From Pithys albifrons albifrons (Eukaryota > Chordata > Aves > Passeriformes > Thamnophilidae), in assembly GCF_047495875.1 (NCBI RefSeq), contig NC_092459.1, forward strand, positions 20,693,795-20,757,794: a stretch of DNA of 64,000 nucleotides, written 5' to 3'. This document shows positions 13,007 through 25,727 of this stretch, piece by piece; the first letter of the stretch is position 1, and each line of letters starts with the position of its first letter. The notes beneath the pieces were generated by a model. It was not told the DNA's origin. It searched no databases and worked only from the letters and a program-made list of their open reading frames with translations. A program made the translations under genes and the position numbers.

Positions 13007-16000
13007 TAGTTTATTCCCCGGATCAGCCCCAAAGGATATTATTCATTTACTCTAAATTAATTCAGCCATTAACTGGAGCTTATAACCACTACAGATAAAG
13101 CCATCTGCAAGTGTATTCATCAAGTTGTGAACACAATGCATCTGAATGTTCAAAAGATGCAGTTATAAGCAATCAATAGCTCTCTATTTTATACTACTGT
13201 GGATAATGCCATGGTGAGGGAATGTTCTCATGACCTTCCTTTTAACATGCTTGAAAGATGTGACCGAAAGAACCACTGTAGAGGAAAAAGGCTCAGAGTA
13301 TGTTTTAATAAATAGAAATAACCTGACAGTTCAGGATCTATAGATGTGTGTGAAAGATATACATATTTAAATCAAGAACAGAGGAGTAAATATATTGTAC
13401 TATTAAATGGCAGTAAATGCTGTGATACACTGCTTCTGTTTTGGACTTTTTTTTTCATTTTGTTTGTATAGCTGCTGTTATTATTAGGCAGTTAGGGATA
13501 ACTATAGAATTTTCTATAGCAAGATTTAGAATAAATGTGACAACAGTTTCCATATAAAATCTAATAATAAAAAGACAAGAAATAAAATTTAGTGGTTTTC
13601 CTTACTGTAGGGAAAAAGGCTGTTTCCTTTTCGAATTAGTGGATGGTCTGCAATTCTGTAACCTTTTTACCTACCTTTGACTTACAATTATTGCTGGCAT
13701 AGCTCAGAGACAATATTCCACTGAATTTTTTACCTCACAGGTATCACTGTCATTTTAAATTTTATGGTACTTATTTAAAGCGTTAATATCTAAGGTCATC
13801 ATGAACATGTACGCAGTAGTCTAAGCCCACTTTTAACAGCCTCCCTGTAAGTGATCAAAGAATTCAATCAAGCACAATACCTTTGGGACTAAATAAGGAT
13901 GTTAATGACATTGAAAATCCTAGATGATCTCACACTAAGTATTAGAATAGTCTGACTGTGAGAGGAAATAACACTTTGTCTACAGATTTTGAAGTACACT
14001 CAACAAGAGACAGTGCTTCATTTCATAGCATTTGGAATATCTTATCCCCTCTAATACCTAATACTTTGTTTACATTCATGCTCTAAATCTTTCTTGTTTC
14101 ATTTCATGGAAAGGCCAAGATACCAAAGGTCAGGGGAATGTGAACTAAAAAAGTTGGACTAATATATGATTCAGAATACAACATGAAAAGTACAGAATGG
14201 AATGAAAAGAGGAAAATACATTACTGCCCATAGAATGTTAATAAGTGGCTATAAATGTCTCGTGTTTAAAGCTGTTAAAATGAGAACAGATATAAGAAGC
14301 AACAGGAACTCAGAAATAAGACGTCTTAGAATTAAGATGAATATCCTAATTTAGGCAGTTAAATGTAAGTTCAGAAAGGTTCTGCAAAATAGGGAGCAGT
14401 TGTTCAAAAGCAAAGGGATTTCTGAGGTTCCTTTAGTGCTGCATGAAGGTATGGAACACAGAAGTTTCTGAGAGGATATATGTGAGACTAGAGGACACAA
14501 AAATAGGACTGATTGATCTGTTTGAGATGCTTGAGTTCTTGCATGCAGATATATAGCAAAACTGTCTTAAGAGATGAGGTCATCCTCTGGAGCAATTTTT
14601 GTTGTGTTAGGATCACAGAGGAGATATTATGGCAAGAGAGACCGCTCCAGTTTGAAAAAAGCAAACATGTTTATGGAAACAATTATGCAACTAAACATTG
14701 TCATAGACCTGCCAAAAAAAAAGAAAATTTCAATGGGATAGGAGAGGCTGTAACTTGTTATTAGTAAAGACCTGAAGTAAGGAACGAGATGAAGTCTCTA
14801 TTTAATGAATTAATTACTCTGTCTCCTATGGGTAATATATGGAACTCCTGTGAGATAACTGTCAGATACACCATTGTTGTAGTCAGGTAAGGAGGGACCT
14901 ATACTTTACTGTGTTGGTGCTGCAAATATCAAAAAGTTCTAAACATGCAAAGAACAAAGTTACTGTACACCTTATCATCTGCACTAATAGAAATTATTTT
15001 CTCTAATCTGACTTATAACTAATGTAGAGAAATCAGCTAGTGCTGACTACTTTTTACTCCCATAAAGCACTGAGAAAGTTTTATTTTTGATAGTTTACCT
15101 GAGGCATGAGAGGGTTGGGGGAAGGGGATTATATTTAATATATTCTGTACATCTAAAAAAAAATTAAATTTTAAAAATGTATAACTTCTAAAACACAGCT
15201 GGGATCAAGGTTCATCGCAAAGCTGCAATAGGAAGTTGAATATTATCTTTTGTGTGAGAGAGAAAATTAACACACACTAATGTAGGTCCACTATATGAAA
15301 AATATATAGGAATTGAGAATATGATCTAGTGTGAGGACAGTTATCTCTTTACCATGTCATAATATCCAGAGATATCTATTCTCTGAAATCAGAATTGTCT
15401 GAGAATCCATTTTCTAACAATACCATATTTCAAGATTTCAAGTATTTACACAAGCTACATCCACGTGACACCCAAGCCATTCGATATTTTGTAAACAAAT
15501 AAGAGGAAAATTCAGAAAAGCCCACATCCAGAGGTGAGAACACAAAATCTAAAATTGCATCTGTCATAGCCCATGCCAGTATTCAGATAAAACTCTTCTA
15601 AGAAACTTCACTTAAGATTTGTTAAATCTTCTACTACAAGCAATGTTTCAGACAAGCACTTTTCTAACACAGCCCACTCTGTTGTATGGAAATGCTTCCT
15701 ACCACCATGACCAAGATTACTAGTGTTGGAAAAACTTTCTAGAGTTTAAAATGGAAAATCTAGGTTGTTCTGCCTTCACTAAACCTGCTTAAGTATTTTA
15801 TGATTGCTTCTCATTCTGTTTTCTACTCACTCTCAATCCTGAAGTCAATAAAACCTCAATAAACCAAATCTGTTTTTTCTTACTGCAGTTGCACACTGGA
15901 GCTAATTTAACTAGAGAGGATTTAATTTAATGGTCATGGGAAGAGCCTGAAACTGTAAATAAAATATGAAAAAAATGTGCAGGTAACTTCATTTCAATTT

Positions 16001-16050
16001 GGCATAATATATTGATACTGAAACATAACTGCATTTATAACTGTTATGTT

Positions 16051-16080
16051 AGTAAATGTTGGTAAATGTTGATAAATGTT
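16051..16080. repeat. 10-bp tandem repeat, three units
   Basis: Three consecutive 10-mers (AGTAAATGTT, GGTAAATGTT, GATAAATGTT) differ only in the first two bases. It is a minisatellite-like micro-duplication in otherwise unique sequence. Confidence 0.85.
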
Positions 16081-16810
16081 AATTCATGATGCGGTTGAAG
16101 AAAAAGGGTGTCTCATTTAATGGTTTTAAATTTACTTTAAATAATCACTAGCTACCATAATCATAAATCATACAATAGTGTGGCATTTCATCATACAGGT
16201 AAACTGGCAGGAAAGAATGTAATAATCCTGTACTACAAACAGGTATTCACACTAGTTTTAACAACTGTGTTTGTGTGGAATACCTTCAAAACTCAAAATC
16301 AACACTCTTGATTTTGTTTAGCAAGTAGTCTGATAACTTTTGTTAAAGACACCTGCCAAACATCTGAATTCTCAATAGTCTAGTATTAGAGAATTCTGTC
16401 CAAATTCATATACACCTGCTTCTTCAAGAAAAATACATCCTACAGGTCAGATTTCACACTGACTCTAATTTTCTTTAATTGTTATACATAGATAACTACA
16501 TAAAGAAAGGTACAGAGCAAACTCCTATGACAATGTAACAACTATTACATGATTCTGCAAGAGCCTCAGGGCATGTATTCTACTCTAAGCAAGGAGAGGT
16601 GAGGAAAAAGGCCATGGAAGACTAGACTTAGTAAATCATTCATTTGGAATTCCACTAAATCAGAACTTTGTGTCTATTTGAACTAACTGTTCTAAAACAA
16701 GTTCCATAAATCAGCTTTGGCAGTGTATAGATCCCTTAGGCTTACCTTTTAGTTAAGAGTTGATTAAAAGCTCCTGGTTTATATATTTTTTTCCACCTTT
16801 GGGTGAACAC

Positions 16811-16869
16811 TGTTTTTTGGTTTTTGTTTGGGTTTTTTTGGTTTTTTTTGTTTGTTTTTTGTTTTTTTC
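16811..16869. repeat. T-rich low-complexity tract (GTTTT units)
   Basis: T runs broken by G or GG, the complement of the AAAAC-type tracts elsewhere in the window. No element is recognisable on either side. Confidence 0.8.
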
Positions 16870-19339
16870 TAATAGGAATAATAATCCACAAAAACTTGCT
16901 TTGAAAATATTCTTACAAATGCCTTGAAAGAGGCAATCTTAGGGGCATTGGTATTTCTAGTCTAGTTCACACATTATCCTGAAGATGAATGGAAATCAAT
17001 GGCACAAATGTTCAAATGCCCCATAAGCCAGCAACTGGACTTTTCAGCAGCTAATCAATACCTATGTGTTTTTAAAACAGGTGACTGCTCTCTGGTATGG
17101 CAGAATCATGTAAAAATTCAGCAACTGAAGTCCCAACAGAAGGATTATGTAGCACCTAAATAACCTATGAAATGCACACAGGTGTTTCAAGAGTTTCAGT
17201 TAAGGTTTATCTTCCCTGTAGCAATAACCACAGCAGCAAGGTACTGCCCCATGTCTACCTCTCATTCACACATTGAAAGCCTCTGACCTATTTTCAGAAA
17301 TATTTTCAGCCTAAATTTCTTACTTTAACCCAGGGCACAGCCAAATCCCCAAGTGAGACTTTTGCTCAAGCTAGCAACCTGTCCAATTTGCATCACAAAT
17401 GTAAGCTAAAGCCACATAAGGTGCTGCTAATCCTGCAATTCCTTCTCAGAAAAATGAACCCACAACAAAACTGGCTTATTCCTATTTATTACAGCATCTC
17501 TTATTCTTTGCTTCACAGCAGCTCAGCAAAAATAGCACTGATATGAACAAAAAGGGTTGAGCCCACATGACTGTACAGAACCACCCTGGGAAATGAGGAG
17601 GTACTACAAGTTTTTAAGAATTAAACAAATTTCCTTTTGCTATACGGAATTCCAAATATTTACAAATCCCTATAAATAAATCAATTACTGGCTAGGTACT
17701 CACTTGCTGTTTGCCAAAATAGGATTTAAGATTTTAGTGTAACTAGATTGGAAAGATGACTGATACAAAACAGTGCACCCAACAGAAAACAAATCAGAAA
17801 AGAAGAAATACTTCATCACTGAAAGTTGCTTATTTGCCTTTATCACCAAAGCTGACTTACATTCTTCCAGGTCTCATCTATAATTTCTAATCTTAAAAAT
17901 AGTTTTTAAAATACAATTTATGATATACAAGTTATATTATTTATTTCAAATTACTGCAGAATTCCTTTTTAGAGGAAAACTACTTTGTGACCTTCTTTTC
18001 CTACCATCTGTTCCAGTAACTAGCTTTTTGGTAAATCTTGTATGAGCTTTAGGAGTGCCTGTGCTCTTTTCCAGGTTATAAACAGATTTTGCTTCTTATT
18101 TCTTCAGGCAGATCATTTCTAAAGAATACTCCAAGGCAGAGCAGCTCCCTGTTTGCAGGATGTACTTTGCATAGATGAAAAGAGTCACTCTCAACAAGGA
18201 GGTCATAATCTCTATGCCTTCTCTTTAGCTGTCCTCTAACAGAGTTCCAGCCTACACTGATGATACACTGATAGCTCTAAAATCACTGCTAATGGCAAGC
18301 ATATTTTTAGCAATTGGAATAAAATTCACAACAGGAAAGTGCAGGTGGTTGTGAAATACCGTTCTAACAATTTTTCTGCCAAATTTCCTAGTCCCTAGGC
18401 TAATTTTAACGTATGTATGATAGGTTTGAGCCTTCTGGAAAAGAAAACACATAGAGGGAAATTGCAATAATTTAAGACAATTTTTTCCCCATGTTTTTAA
18501 CAACAAAGTTGTTAAAAATATGCAACGTGAACACGACACAGTTTCTTTCGATGACTGTTTTTGCTTCAAAACTACAGGAAATATGCTATATAAAAGAGTG
18601 AGGATGAACCCTAACAACAGCATTTTTTATGTTGATAAGATGCAAATGAGTTGATACACAGAGATTAGAAATTATAAAACATGTTCTAAGTAGAATCTGA
18701 ATCCCTTTTATTTCCCAGTACAAATGAGTTGCAATTCCATTGGGCTAAACTAAATACTCCTCATTTAACAAAACATCAAAATCTGTCTTTTGTTTAAAGG
18801 CCAAATTTTGCACCTTAAAGGAATTTTCCCTGACTTCTACAAATAATGAGAAAAATTACAGATTTACTACTTTCATTCTAAGCATATTTCATGGTTTGGG
18901 TGTGGTTCCTCTAGAAAATGTAAACTGATTTTCAAATCTGCATTGCTGCCTCAAAATGTGAGGTCAAAGATCCCCATCTCCCTCAGTCTGTAAAAAAGCG
19001 ATACCCCAGTGTGGCGATGGTGACCCTAATGAGGGTATGGTGACCCCTGAGAAGGGGATGGGATAGTCCCAATGTTTGCCTCAAAGACATTTAACCTGGA
19101 GGAAAAAAGGTAACTTGCATTTTGAGTTCTGTGTTGTAGGACATAAACCATCAGATGAAGAAGACCTGAGCTGAACTGGTGTTGGTGTCCAATGATGAAC
19201 TGTTTTTTCCTGCCTAAAGTACCTACTCCATCCTAATGGACTATTGCCTACAATATGGAGGGGTGGAAGATGGCCCTGGAAAGAACAAAGACTGTTTAAG
19301 CACGGAAATAAATAGATGTAGACTTATAGAGTATAAGTT

Positions 19340-19347
19340 TGACGTCA
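19340..19347 (+). promoter_or_regulatory. Perfect CRE (TGACGTCA) in LTR U3
   Basis: TGACGTCA is the full palindromic cAMP-response element bound by CREB/ATF factors. It sits about 340 bp upstream of the LTR TATA box and forms one end of a 19-20 bp arm (19,341-19,361) that recurs inverted at 19,466-19,485. Confidence 0.6.
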
Positions 19348-19485
19348 TTTGGTATGAAATAAGAGGTGGAAATTGTAGTAGTTTTAGCTAGGCCTTAAAT
19401 TAGCAGGCTCAGAGAATCTATGTGGATTAGGAGACAGCCATCACCTGACTGGGTAACCAAGGAAATATTTCATACCAGATGACGC
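19341..19485. repeat. Inverted repeat around a CRE module in an LTR
   Basis: The arm at 19,341-19,361 and the arm at 19,466-19,485 are reverse complements over 19 bases with one mismatch, separated by about 104 bp. The second arm reads CATACCAGATGACG, close to the block CATACCATATGACGTCA that precedes the TATA box in related avian LTRs. It may therefore be the ancestral module, and the first arm an inverted duplicate. Confidence 0.7.
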
Positions 19486-19976
19486 AAACCTAAGAGTTGA
19501 GTGCAGCAGTGGGAGGTGTTAGGTCAGTTCCACCATGGCTGAAGTAGAAGAAGAACGTGCTGCAAGTCTTCTACTGTGCTAGGCCCCTGCTCTTGCTGCT
19601 GCTACTTGCATTTTGTTTGAGTTTCAGGAAAGTTGAAACATTTTGTTGTTACTCTTTCTGTTCTTTGCTGGGTGTCTTTTGGGGTGTTTATAAAGCTACA
19701 GTGATAGAATCTGTTTTCAGCTGGAAGTAGAAAATTGTCGTTATATCCAACTTGTGTTAAGTGTGTTATATTGTAATTTTTTCTTCATTTTCTTTTTTTC
19801 TGTATAAATAAATATAGTTAGTTTAAGCCTAAACCTGGTTTGGAGTTTTTTTTCCTCTCCCTCTTCTTTTTCCCTTGGCTGACTGGGGGAAAGAGGGAGG
19901 GATGGGGAGGGGGAGAGGCAGAATGCTCTTTCTCTGTACTTGAGCAGTTGGCATTTTGCCAGCTCGACCCAAGACA

Positions 19977-22900
19977 GCTTCTTACAACAAAAACAAAATA
20001 AAAGCACCCTCAAGTTTGGCAGTGTCAGAGACGAACTCAAAAGTTACTGTGTTCTAAACTCCACAGTATTTTATGAACATGACAAATTCCACATGTATTG
20101 GAGAAATAATGGTACAAGTTGTCCCTCTGTCTTTTGAAGTTTGCATACCTTTAAGTAAAAGTCTCTATTTATTTCTACACCTGAACAATTAAATCACTTG
20201 CAACTGGCTATTTTTTACATTTACTGCATCTCTGTATAGAAAAGGGCTGTGCCTTTCACTGTATTTCATCTGAAGAAAACAGCAGGAGGGAAGTGATACT
20301 TTCAAATTATTTTATTGCCATTGTAAGGTAATAAAATTTTATTATTATTTTGAATTTACTATATCAAAATGATAATAAAATAGTCATGTTCTGTGATAGC
20401 AATGGTAATATTTCCCTTACTTTGCACGCGCTCTGGTTATATATATTTTATAGGCATAAAAGTTATTTTTGCATGACCATTTTCTCTGTGATTTTTGAAA
20501 TCAAAATCTCATATGGCTACATTTTCTGTAAAGAATCTTTTATCATATCATCACACTAATTTTTCACATTGCCATGATAGGTCATTTGAAATTTTTTTCT
20601 GGCTGCTGGGTCTCAGTGGCGTTTGAAATATTAGATTTTTTTTCTTACAAATAAAATAAATTTGGTTCTTGTCAAGTCTTATCGTAGGTAACATGTGAAA
20701 AATAATTAAAAGATGTCTTAAAGTGGTCATGATGAGTTAAATTTCCCTTTTTTCCTGCTTTTATTAAGTTATCAAGACAAAGTTGCCAGCATTGTGCCTA
20801 ATTCCATTTTAAGAAATGTTGTTTGTTGCAATGACAAATAAGAAAGAACGTGTCTTATGAATGAGATTCAGGTAGTCCAAGAAGTTTAAAAGAACATAAT
20901 TATTCTCACTATTATTCACTCTCAGAACAGGTAAACTGCTGAAGTTAGGTGAAGTAAAAGCAATGTTTCATAAGTCATGTCCAAACATTTACACTAAATA
21001 ATGATTTATCTAAGTAAATTGCAAGCTTTAATTATTTAAAAAGCATATTCTAACAACTCCTAATAGTATCAGAAACAGGACTCCCAAAGTATCTGCAATT
21101 TACACTGTAGAAATGTTTTCAAATCTTGTGATTTATACTTCTGAGCTAACACAGTCTCTTTTACCTCAACAATCACAGTCTGTCACTCTTCTTTAGCTCA
21201 GTTGGTAACAAAGCTTAAATTCTGATAAAAAATTCAGTCTCTGTTATAACTGAGCAGAGGCAATCTTAGCTGTTTTGTAGAAACAGTGTTCATTACACAT
21301 GGAGTGTGCAAGAAGTTGTCCTTACATTTAACAGAAAATATATAATTGATTTACATCTTAAGATGACCTCTCTTCAAGTAGTTGTACTAAAGAAATTTTC
21401 ACAGTGCTGTTGTGATTATCCATAACAAGTAAATCCTAATTTCCACGTTTTGAGGGATCAGAACCTGTTCCACACCTCACTTTCTTAATACTTTCTACGG
21501 ATAATGAATAACTCCTGTTTTTTGATGATATTGCAGTTGGGTCCTCTTGTACTTTTTTTTCCTTTTTTCTTACTCAAATGATTATCTAAAGAAGTAAAAG
21601 GTAACTACTGCAGCCTAACAGTGACATCTAAACTTGAAAGCTTGGAATTTTATAACTTCATATTGAAACAACATAAAAATGAAAAGGTTTGCAGAGATTT
21701 TAAACACAACCTGCTCAAATAAGATGAATAACAAAACTTGTTCCCTGATCACGATCTTTTTATAGCAACTATTCCTTTTACACTCCTCTAAGAAAAAAAA
21801 TCAGGTAAAAGTTGGTACTAGGAATGTTAACCAAAATATCCAGAAAACATCTCAATCTGTCACTTCCACTCCTGTCTTTCATCGTGGGTCATCTGCACTG
21901 TGGATGGCTTCAGTAGCTCCTGCAGTTTGCATCAGGCTAAGGTGGGAATCTTCAGATATTGCCTCTAATCTAAAATCTAAAAGCATTTTCCACACTTAGT
22001 ACAAGGGATGATGGTTTCCAGAATGATTTGTTGGACTTTGATTATTTAGACAATGGGTTTTAGTTGTTGTGGTTTTTTTTTTTTTAATTTTGCTAATAAT
22101 ATATTAGAACTTTTATTTCATCCTCATTGTTAGCATATATTTACACTAGAAAAATCAGAATTGCAAAGAACACTGACCAAGAGTAATTAAAAATATTTTA
22201 AACATACTTTAACTAGAGGTATGAACTAACTGATTTTTCTTTAAACTTGCTAAATACAAACATACTAACATTGTTATGATTCATGCTACAAAAGTTAAAA
22301 GTACAAGAATTAACAACACATAGACACTGACAAAACTTATATTTTTCTGCTTTTGAATTCCTAATTCCTGCAATAATTTTTAAAATCAGAGACACTATAA
22401 GAATGCTTATTACACATGAATGTTGTATTTGTAGGTTTGCTGTATTTTTCTCTTCCAGATGGATAACACCACAATTTTATTTTTTTTTAATTAAAATTGA
22501 AATACACACAATTGGAAACCCTCAGTTACTAGACAGGAGTTATCTTTGCACAGTTTCATTTGGAAAGATTGGGTTTTGACTTCCAAAGAATTTTAAATGT
22601 TCAAGGAATTGAGTGGCCTACAAAAACAGCTTCACAGAAGCAGGTGTGACAATGCAATGACAGACTTGAACAGATTTTTTAGCATACTGGAAATTCAGGT
22701 AAAGGATGGACTTTTTAAAGAATAGCACAGATTTATTCTTAATAAAGACGTTGGTACAGAACAAACACATGTAGTGTGTGTATTTTTAATGGTTTTAAAT
22801 GAGAACTAGGCCTTGTACCTACTTGTAAGTCACTTTAAATGGCTCCCTACTGTAAATGACACTTTGGGAATGTAGGACAAAGTACTTTGCTGACCTTGGG

Positions 22901-23400
22901 ATATAAACTATAAGGTAAAATTCTATCTTTAGTTCTCAAACGTTTTATTGGAAGTGCCCGACATTATTGTGCCATTTGAAGTTTATGACCCTATTTTTAT
23001 TGTTAGTATTCTCTTCTGGCATATTATTCTACAGTTCCGTTTAAATTGCAATTATTTTCAATAATATCTCTTAGATATGAGTAAGTTGTCTTATTAAAAA
23101 ATCCTTACCGTGGATATCACTTTTCTGATATGACTTGGATGTCCCTAATCTGCTTTTCATTACCTGAAGACTATTTGCTTCTTAATTGGAAAATATGACA
23201 CCACACACATTTTCCATCTTCTATTAATATTTGAATTACAGAAATGTTATTTAATAATTTATTACAACACCCATGTGATTATAATATTTTCTTAACTCTT
23301 ATGGCACAGAAATCCATTTCATAATTTTCACTGTATTTATAACACAGCACAAATGCAACCTTATTAAAATTTGGTGGTTTGTGACCTGTAGGAAGCAAAA
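19977..23400. other. AT-rich non-coding stretch, no gene seen
   Basis: Unique AT-rich sequence with short ORFs only. A T-run lies near 22,070-22,085. No repeat, RNA gene or promoter is recognised. Confidence 0.6.
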
Positions 23401-23713
23401 GCCTAAAAGAAAGATGGAGAGGGACTATTTACAAGAGCATGTAGTGACAGGACAACGGGAAATGGCTTTACACAAAGTGAATAGGTTTAGATTAGATACA
23501 AGGAAAAAAATTCTCTGCTGTGAGGGTGATGAGGCACTGAAACAGGTTGCCCAGAGAAGGTGTAGATGCCCTGCCCCTGGAAGTGTTCAAGGCCAGGTTA
23601 TATGGGCCTTTTAGCCACCTGGGCTGGTGAAAGGTGTCCCGGTCCACAACAGGGGGATTGGAATTAAATGATCTTTAAGGCCCCCTTCCAATTCAGGCCA
23701 TTCTATGACTCTA
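23401..23713 (+). mobile_element. CR1 LINE, 5'-truncated 3'-end fragment
   Basis: The copy starts in the block GCCTAAAAGAAAGATGGAGA, which corresponds to the end of the CR1 coding region. It runs through 'GTGAGGGTGATGAGGCACTG' and 'GGAAGTGTTCAAGGCCAGG' and ends in CATTCTATGACTCTA. About 310 bp are present. This is a younger-looking subfamily than the one at 3.5 kb, as shown by the 'GGTGTCCC...CAGGGGGATTGGAA' block. It is non-coding. Confidence 0.93.
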
Positions 23714-25095
23714 TTTCAGTGTAATTTTAACTAGCATATAAGACAATGTTACTTCTCTCAAGCTTTTAAAATTAAAAAATCTTCTGTACACATCTATGTT
23801 GTGGCTACCCCACTCTGGGCACGCCACTGCCATTTTGTGAATTGGCTAGTCAGCATTTTGCAAACATTAAAATGCCCAATAGCTTCTAAGTGTCTGGGTT
23901 GAACCATTAGCAGAACTTTAAGTGCTGGAAAACATTTTTATTGGACCATTTTGTGTTTTTTCTTCTGTCCATGAGGGAAAAGCCCATTCTCAAAATACAG
24001 CCTGGCACTTCCATTTGGCAAGTGAGATGATGTTGCCCTGAGTGAACAGCATACAAACCCTGCTCACTTTGCCCATGGCTCAAGCCCAACCAATCCACTC
24101 AGACAGAGGTTTTGAGGCATGTACTAAATGGCCCTGTTTCACTGGAGATCCACAACTACGATCAGTACATAACTTTCCAAGCAGCCTATGTAAAAGCTAA
24201 ATGACTGTTACTAAATAAAGTACTCACTCTATAAAAGAGCTTAAGTACTGTATCTGGCCAAAACACAAAAGCAAATGTTATTAGAAATTTTTAAATACAG
24301 TCACAAAAACAAAGCAAAATACTGATGCACATTATTTTGGTGTCATTGTTTGCTACAAATAACAAACACTTGAAAAAACCCCTGTTTTTCAAAGCAATGA
24401 ACTACAAGAATTAAGAATAAATTATCAAAATAATTATCAATATAGTCATAATTTGTTATTAAAAACGAGATCATTTTTCATCAGTAGCTATATTTCAAAT
24501 ATATTCTTAATTTTCACTGTAAGTTCTTGTAAGATTGGTTACTAACTTTTGGTTTTTTTGAAAAGGCAATCAGTCAAAAGGCTGTCCCTAAAATGTAAAG
24601 AATGACATAACTTTTCCTTCTATTTCTTTAAACTCCCAGAACTTTCTAAGAAGCATATTAATTTTCTTGGTTTCTACCACAATTGGAAGCAAAAGACAAA
24701 ATGGAAACCATTTTCTTAAAAATAAATTAATTCTGCTTCCATTTTAAGGTCTTATTTGAATTATGTCAGGTTTTGTCAACAGAGCTTTCTGGAGCATCTG
24801 TGAATCATTTGTTAGTTCGGTGTTGGGCCCTTCTACTCCCTCCTCCTCTCAAACAGAATGGTCTATCTGCATCATGAGGGTGGTTTTTTGGTTTTGGATT
24901 TTAGAACTGAGTATCCTTAGATCTGATGCAGGAATGAACTTAGTACCTGTACAAGTTTTCACCAAACCAGTCTTCATTGTATGTGTAAATACAACAACCT
25001 ATTTACTTTAGTGAGTTTCTTTTCTGTTTTCCAATGTGTGGTGCTGCAGCACCAAGATTTTTAAAGGAACATTTCTATTTTATTTTTAAATGAGT
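23714..25095. other. Non-coding stretch with a slightly GC-richer patch
   Basis: About 23,800-24,170 is less AT-rich than its surroundings and may be an old repeat or a conserved element, but I cannot assign it. The rest is AT-rich with no gene visible. Confidence 0.55.
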
Positions 25096-25727
25096 TGTCC
25101 TAGTTCAGCAGGAGGGACCAGCTAACCCTGTGTGGGGGTGATCAAAGCTGTGTATTCTACCCCCTCTATTCATTCCCCAAGGTCAATGGGCCATTAGCAG
25201 CAGCTGCCCAGGGAGCCATTATCACCTTCACACCCAGCCTGAGGGGACAGAGCTGCTAATGGGCCACCAACAGTTCAACACCCCCTGGTTCCCAGAGTTA
25301 ATCACCCATTGTGTGAGTCCCCACCCAGGGGGAGGGACTGGGTGCTTCCTGAGGGTACATAAGTGGTGGGTAAGAAGACCTCAGAAACTTCTTGTCGGAT
25401 ACAGAGCAGCAGCAGGACCTTGACAGGAGGAGATCACCGCTCTCGCCCAGACCACAGCCCTCACCTGCACCAACAGGTTTTTCTTTTCCTTTTGCTCTGG
25501 ACTTGGGGGAGCCACAGGGGTCTCAGCACAAGGGCAAACAAACCCCCTTGGGTTTGTGCCCCAGGACACTGGGTTATACTGCTGGGGTTCTGTGAGTTGA
25601 AAGCAATTTCCCTTTTGTGTCAGTATTGTTATTGTAATATTATTATTAAATTTTAACTCTGACTTATAATCTCTCTCGTGGTAAGTTCATTTTCCCTGCT
25701 GGTTCGCCTTTAAACTAGCACATGAGT
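25091..25727. repeat. 5-bp target-site duplication flanking a solo LTR
   Basis: TGAGT occurs directly before the LTR (25,091-25,095) and directly after it (25,723-25,727). A perfect 5-bp duplication is the length typical of ERVL-type integrations and fixes the ends of the element. Confidence 0.85.
25096..25722 (+). mobile_element. Solo LTR (ERVL-like) with intact target-site duplication
   Basis: A 627-bp LTR starting TGTCCTAGTTCAGCAGG and ending AAACTAGCACA, bounded by a perfect TGAGT duplication. A TATA-like box (TACATAAG, 25,356-25,363) and a poly(A) signal (ATTAAA, 25,645-25,650) give plus-strand U3-R-U5 order. The U3 is much more GC-rich than the surrounding DNA and holds repeated 'AATGGGCC' blocks. 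There is no internal retroviral sequence, so this is a recombination-derived solo LTR. The ERVL assignment rests on the 5-bp duplication and is inference. ORFs across 25,363-25,656 are composition artefacts. Confidence 0.9.

Larger units (their letters stand above)
11257..19009. other. AT-rich non-coding stretch, no gene seen
   Basis: Mostly unique AT-rich sequence. It holds one CR1 stub near 12.48 kb, A-rich or T-rich tracts near 12.95 and 16.84 kb, and a 10-bp tandem triplet at 16.05 kb. The 123-codon minus-strand ORF at 18,252-18,623 has a true ATG but matches no family I know. At this base composition an ORF of that length is expected about once by chance in a window this size. Confidence 0.6.
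19010..19976 (+). mobile_element. Long solo LTR of an avian endogenous retrovirus
   Basis: The segment starts TGTGGCGATGGTGACC and ends GCTCGACCCAAGACA, giving the TG...CA ends of an LTR. A TATA box (TATAAAG, 19,689-19,695) is followed by AATAAA (19,807-19,812) and a pyrimidine/purine-rich U5-like stretch, so the LTR reads on the plus strand. The U3 part is long and carries a perfect CRE (19,340-19,347) plus an inverted copy of that module at 19,466-19,485. There is no retroviral coding sequence on either side. I cannot see a target-site duplication, so the exact ends are uncertain by some bases. The family name was not determined. Confidence 0.75.

Noticed and set aside
18252..18623. 123-codon minus-strand ORF as a gene
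   Set aside because: It has a true ATG, but this length is expected about once by chance at this base composition. The translation is a mix of hydrophobic and basic residues without a known domain.
25363..25656. Overlapping ORFs on both strands of a GC-rich block
   Set aside because: They fall entirely inside a solo LTR with a TATA-like box, poly(A) signal and target-site duplication.
10712..25722. A single provirus bounded by LTRs at 10.7, 19.0 and 25.1 kb
   Set aside because: The three LTRs differ in sequence and length, no gag, pol or env motif lies between them, and the 25.1 kb LTR has its own target-site duplication. They are independent solo LTRs.
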